Origin: CBDIBC01 sp965276635
Lineage (GTDB): Bacteria; Actinomycetota; Acidimicrobiia; Acidimicrobiales; Palsa-688
Assembly (NCBI GenBank): GCA_965276635.1
Contig: CBDIBC010000004.1
Span: 310,001 to 374,000 of the forward strand
DNA length: 64,000 bases
Reading direction: 5' to 3'
Numbering within the stretch: the stretch's first letter is position 1; each line of letters starts with the position of its first letter. The position numbers and the translations under genes are program-made. A model generated the notes under the pieces. The model did not search any database, was not told the origin of the DNA, and was given only the letters and a program-made list of their open reading frames with translations. Shown here one piece after another: positions 61,441 to 64,000 of the stretch.

Positions 61441-62025
61441 ATGGCTGTTCGTGTCGTGATCGCAGAGGACGAAGCCATCGTCCGCCTGGACCTCAAGGAG
61501 ATCCTGGAGGAGGAGGGATACGACGTGGTCGGCGAGACCGGCCGCGGCGACGAGGCCGTCGAGCTGGTGCGTGCCCATCGCCCCGAGCTGGCCATCCTCG
61601 ACATCAAGATGCCCGGTGCCGACGGGCTCACCGCCGCCCGGCAGATCACCAGCGACCGCCTGGCCGCCGTCCTCATCCTCACCGCCTTCAGCCAGCGGGA
61701 CCTGATCGACCAGGCCCGCCAGGCCGGCGCCTTGGCCTACCTGGTGAAGCCGTTCCAGAAGAGCGAGCTGTTGCCCGCCATCGAGATCGCCCTCGGTCGC
61801 TTCGACGAGATGAAGGCCCTCGACGACCAGGTCAAGGGCCTGGAGGAGCGCCTGGAGGTCACCAAGCTGGTGAACCGGGCCAAGGGCATCGTCCAAGACG
61901 AGCTGGGCTGGCAGGAGCACGCCGCGTTCAGCTGGATCCAGCAGACCGCCATGCGCGAGCGGACCAAGATGGGCGACATCGCCCGGGCCGTCATCGACGA
62001 CGGACTGCGGCCGCCCGCCGAGTAG
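61441..62025 (+). CDS. pdtaR: ANTAR-domain response regulator, PdtaR-like
   Basis: 194 residues. Receiver domain with phospho-acceptor D54 (LAILDIKMPGADG) and VKPFQKSELLPAI, then an ANTAR RNA-binding domain (LEERLEVTKLVNRAKGIVQDELG, then FSWIQQTAMRERTKMGDIAR). Such proteins bind paired hairpins in mRNAs and act as phosphorylation-dependent antiterminators; the partner kinase PdtaS is usually unlinked, as here. AGAGGAG nine bases before the ATG. No ANTAR-type tandem hairpin was found nearby. Confidence 0.92.
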   Translation: MAVRVVIAEDEAIVRLDLKEILEEEGYDVVGETGRGDEAVELVRAHRPELAILDIKMPGADGLTAARQITSDRLAAVLILTAFSQRDLIDQARQAGALAYLVKPFQKSELLPAIEIALGRFDEMKALDDQVKGLEERLEVTKLVNRAKGIVQDELGWQEHAAFSWIQQTAMRERTKMGDIARAVIDDGLRPPAE

Positions 62026-62158
62026 CCGACCGCAGGCGGCGGGGGTCGGTAGCCCGCGCCGGGCGAGCGGACGTGCCGGTGGTGCGTCGGTGGCCGGCGG
62101 CGGGGGTGGCCGATGGGGGGGCCGGGCGGCTGAGTGCGCCGGGACGGGCGGCTGGGCC

Positions 62159-62212
62159 TCATCGTTCGCGCGTTAGCCCAGGAACGTCCCTGGGCTAACG
62201 CGCGAACGATGA
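62159..62212. terminator. 24-bp perfect inverted repeat, candidate bidirectional terminator
   Basis: Arms 62159-62182 and 62189-62212 are exact reverse complements with a six-base loop (AACGTC). Its place between convergent genes suits a two-way terminator, but no T-run follows on either side, so a REP-type element or a protein-binding palindrome is also possible. Confidence 0.55.
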
Positions 62213-62368
62213 CGACGAGCCCGGTGGGGATCGCCATCAGCGCCCCGGGCCGGCGGCCGATAGCGGGCGGCGAGCAGCGATCAGCCGGCTGCGACCGGCG
62301 GCGACCGGCAGGCGGGCAGGGCAGCAGGACCCGGCGGCAAGCCCGAGACGGTGCTTGCGGCGAGGGCC

Positions 62369-62415
62369 TGCCAGGGGGACCAGCTGCCAGGGGGACCAGC
62401 TGCCAGGGGGCCAGC
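62369..62415 (+). repeat. 16-bp tandem repeat, three copies
   Basis: TGCCAGGGGGACCAGC at 62369 and 62385, then a copy one base shorter at 62401. Confidence 0.93.
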
Positions 62416-62433
62416 CGCCAGACCAGAGAACGT

Positions 62434-63093
62434 TCAGGCGGCGGCGACGAACAGCTGGTTGGCGAGACTGGGGCCGAGGGAGATGGAGTGGTCGCCCAGG
62501 TTCAGCGTCAGCGTGCCGTCGGGGGCCCGGGACGACACGGTGGCCTCGCAACCGGGCACGAAGCCGTGAGCGGAGAGGTAGCCGAGCAGCTCGGTGTCGA
62601 TCTCCACCTGCTCGGTGACGCGGGCCAACCGGATGCGGTCACCGCTGGCGGCCTGGCCGAGGGCGGTGAGGATCTCCTCGACCGGGCGAGCGCCGGGGAT
62701 GGGGTTCCCGTGCGGGCAGGTGCGGGGGTGGTCGAGGAGCTCGATCAGCCGCTCCTCGACCTCTTCGGAGATGACGTGCTCCCATCGGCAGGCCTCGCCG
62801 TGGGCTTTTTCCCAGGGCAGGCCGATGATGTCGGTGAGGAGGCGTTCGGCCAGGCGGTGCTTCCTGACCACGCTCTCGGCCAGGCGCCGGCCGGTGGGGG
62901 TGAGGCGTAGGGTCCGGGCGTCCATCGACACGTAGGCGTCGTCCACCAGACGGTGGACCATCTCCGACACCGCGGGCGCAGAGTGCACCAGCCGCTCGAC
63001 CAGGCGCGCCTGGATGACGGGCACGCCCTCCTCCTCCAGCTCGTGGATGGCCTCGAGGTACTCCTCGACCGGAGGATGGAAGCCGTCGGACAC
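62434..63093 (-). CDS. DtxR/MntR-family metal-dependent transcriptional regulator
   Basis: 219 residues. N-terminal winged helix (VEEYLEAIHELEEEGVPVIQ, then ARLVERLVHSAPAVSEMVHRL), dimerisation/metal domain with EKAHGEACRWEHVISEEVEER and HPRTCPHGNPIPG (Cys/His/Glu ligands), and a C-terminal FeoA/SH3-like domain, the IdeR/DtxR three-domain layout. Represses iron or manganese genes when metal-loaded; which metal cannot be told. GTG start with TAGGCT six bases upstream on the minus strand. Divergent from polA. Confidence 0.93.
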   Translation of the reverse strand: MSDGFHPPVEEYLEAIHELEEEGVPVIQARLVERLVHSAPAVSEMVHRLVDDAYVSMDARTLRLTPTGRRLAESVVRKHRLAERLLTDIIGLPWEKAHGEACRWEHVISEEVEERLIELLDHPRTCPHGNPIPGARPVEEILTALGQAASGDRIRLARVTEQVEIDTELLGYLSAHGFVPGCEATVSSRAPDGTLTLNLGDHSISLGPSLANQLFVAAA

Positions 63094-63099
63094 GGTGCG

Positions 63100-63105
63100 A
63101 GCCTA
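63100..63105 (-). promoter_or_regulatory. -10 box TAGGCT, leaderless-type, for the DtxR-family gene
   Basis: Six bases before GTG 63093 on the minus strand. Confidence 0.45.
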
Positions 63106-63153
63106 CCCGGGGTGGGGGTGATGAGGGCCGGTTCCGGCGGGTCGGCGGGTGTC

Positions 63154-63159
63154 TAGCAT
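63154..63159 (+). promoter_or_regulatory. -10 box TAGCAT, leaderless-type, for polA
   Basis: Nine bases before ATG 63169. Confidence 0.45.
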
Positions 63160-63168
63160 CGCAGCCGT

Positions 63169-64000
63169 ATGGCCACCTTGATGCTGCTCGACGGCAACTC
63201 ACTCACCTACCGGGCGTTCTTCGCCTTGCCGACGGACATGGCGACCGCGTCCGGGCAGGTGACCAACGCGGTCTTCGGGTTCACGTCGATGTTGGTCAAC
63301 CTGCTGAAGGATCATCGTCCCGACGAGCTGGTGGCCACGTTCGACCGGCCAGAGCCCACGTTCCGTCATCACATGGTGCCGGACTACAAGGGGGGCCGGA
63401 ACGAGACCCCCGACATCCTCCGCCAGCAGATGGGCCTGGTGCGCCAGCTGCTCGAGACCCTTCACGTGCCGATCGTGGAGCTGTCCGGCTACGAGGCCGA
63501 CGACCTGATCGCCACCCTGGCGACCGAGGGTGCGGCCCGGGGCGACGATGTCATGGTGGTGACCGGTGACCGGGACGCCTACCAGCTGGTGCACGATCCG
63601 CATGTCCGGGTCCTGTACAACCGCCGGGGCGTGTCGGACTACGTGCTCTACGACGAGGCTGGCATCGAGGCGCGCACGGGGGTGACGCCCGAGCATTATC
63701 CGCAGTACGCGGCGCTGCGCGGCGATCCGTCGGACAACCTGCCGGGTGTCCCGGGCGTCGGGGAGAAGACGGCAGCCAAGCTGATCAACACCTACGGGGA
63801 TCTCGACGGCATCTTCGCCCACCTCGACGAGCTGACCCCGAAGCTGCGGGAGAACCTCGGGTCGGCGGAGGAGACGGTCCGGCGCAACGCCACGGCCACG
63901 CCGCTGGTCAGGGACGTGCCGCTCGACGTCGACATGAGTGGGGCCGCGGTGGGTGGCTGGGATCGCGAGGAGCTGCGCCGCCTGTTCGACTTCTTGGAGT
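63169..64000 (+). CDS. polA: DNA polymerase I, N-terminal part (runs out of the window)
   Basis: First 277 codons of DNA polymerase I, covering the 5'-3' exonuclease (FEN-like) domain: LLDGNSLTYRAFFALP, FDRPEPTFRHHM, YKGGRNETPDILRQQ, ELSGYEADDLIATLA, VTGDRDAYQLV and the helix-hairpin-helix GDPSDNLPGVPGVGEKTAAK. All expected acidic metal ligands are present. Removes RNA primers and damaged 5' ends and fills gaps. The frame is open at the last base; polymerase domains lie downstream. Confidence 0.96.
   Translation, partial: MATLMLLDGNSLTYRAFFALPTDMATASGQVTNAVFGFTSMLVNLLKDHRPDELVATFDRPEPTFRHHMVPDYKGGRNETPDILRQQMGLVRQLLETLHVPIVELSGYEADDLIATLATEGAARGDDVMVVTGDRDAYQLVHDPHVRVLYNRRGVSDYVLYDEAGIEARTGVTPEHYPQYAALRGDPSDNLPGVPGVGEKTAAKLINTYGDLDGIFAHLDELTPKLRENLGSAEETVRRNATATPLVRDVPLDVDMSGAAVGGWDREELRRLFDFLE

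Larger units (their letters stand above)
62026..62433. other. 408-bp convergent intergenic region
   Basis: Lies between pdtaR (plus) and the DtxR-family gene (minus). It holds the 24-bp-arm hairpin at 62159-62212 and a 16-bp tandem repeat at 62369-62415. No protein gene is supported on either strand. Confidence 0.7.

Overview
The window is GC-rich (by eye near 70%) and looks like the chromosome of an actinobacterium, most likely class Acidimicrobiia or a close relative. Support for this: a his-trp arrangement of actinobacterial type, a fabD-fabH-acpP-fabF operon, a PdtaR-type ANTAR regulator, an MprAB-like two-component pair, and many genes with a TANNNT box only 6-9 bases before the start codon, as expected for leaderless mRNAs. 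The class is inference; no rRNA or other marker is present.

Bases 1-17946: amino-acid biosynthesis and housekeeping. hisD(partial)-hisC-hisB-hisH-hisA-hisF run with overlapping or near-overlapping junctions, followed by a GroES-like gene and hisI-trpE-ygfZ-lipoprotein. A convergent sensor kinase/response regulator pair comes next, then trpC-trpF-trpB-trpA, an amidase with a small downstream partner, a glucose dehydrogenase and an AlgH-family gene. Since trpF and hisA are both present, HisA need not be the bifunctional PriA.

Bases 17986-35506: a minus-strand transglutaminase/alpha-E/ATP-grasp cluster, typA, an HD-domain gene, a small YegP-like gene, an ABC1-family kinase, a peroxiredoxin, two large membrane proteins (one of the GT39/PMT type) and the fatty-acid operon. 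FabD carries a C-terminal barrel-sandwich (biotinyl/lipoyl-like) domain. The block ends with tRNA-Leu(CAA).

Bases about 35507-51120: an accessory island that starts just after tRNA-Leu. It holds a frameshifted secreted GH43-like/B-lectin gene, two adjacent secreted proteins sharing an unrecognised four-cysteine domain, and an RHS/YD-repeat gene with two in-frame TAA codons and an AT-rich C-terminal tip. A small acidic gene follows that may encode immunity. After this comes a nested transposon: an IS1380-family element with intact ends and a 5-bp target duplication (CTAAG) is split by a Tn554-like element (two tyrosine recombinases plus a coiled-coil protein), which itself carries an IS3-family copy. 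A tRNA-like remnant and an istB fragment close the island.

Bases 51703-64000: back to core-type DNA. A branched-chain amino-acid-type ABC importer is condensed to three genes (lipoprotein, a LivH-LivM-LivG triple fusion, and LivF with a pentapeptide-repeat N-terminus). It is followed by an MprAB-like pair, a prolyl oligopeptidase, a small coiled-coil protein, pdtaR, a DtxR-family metalloregulator and the 5' part of polA. Short tandem repeats (9-30 bp units) recur at gene ends and between genes across the window.
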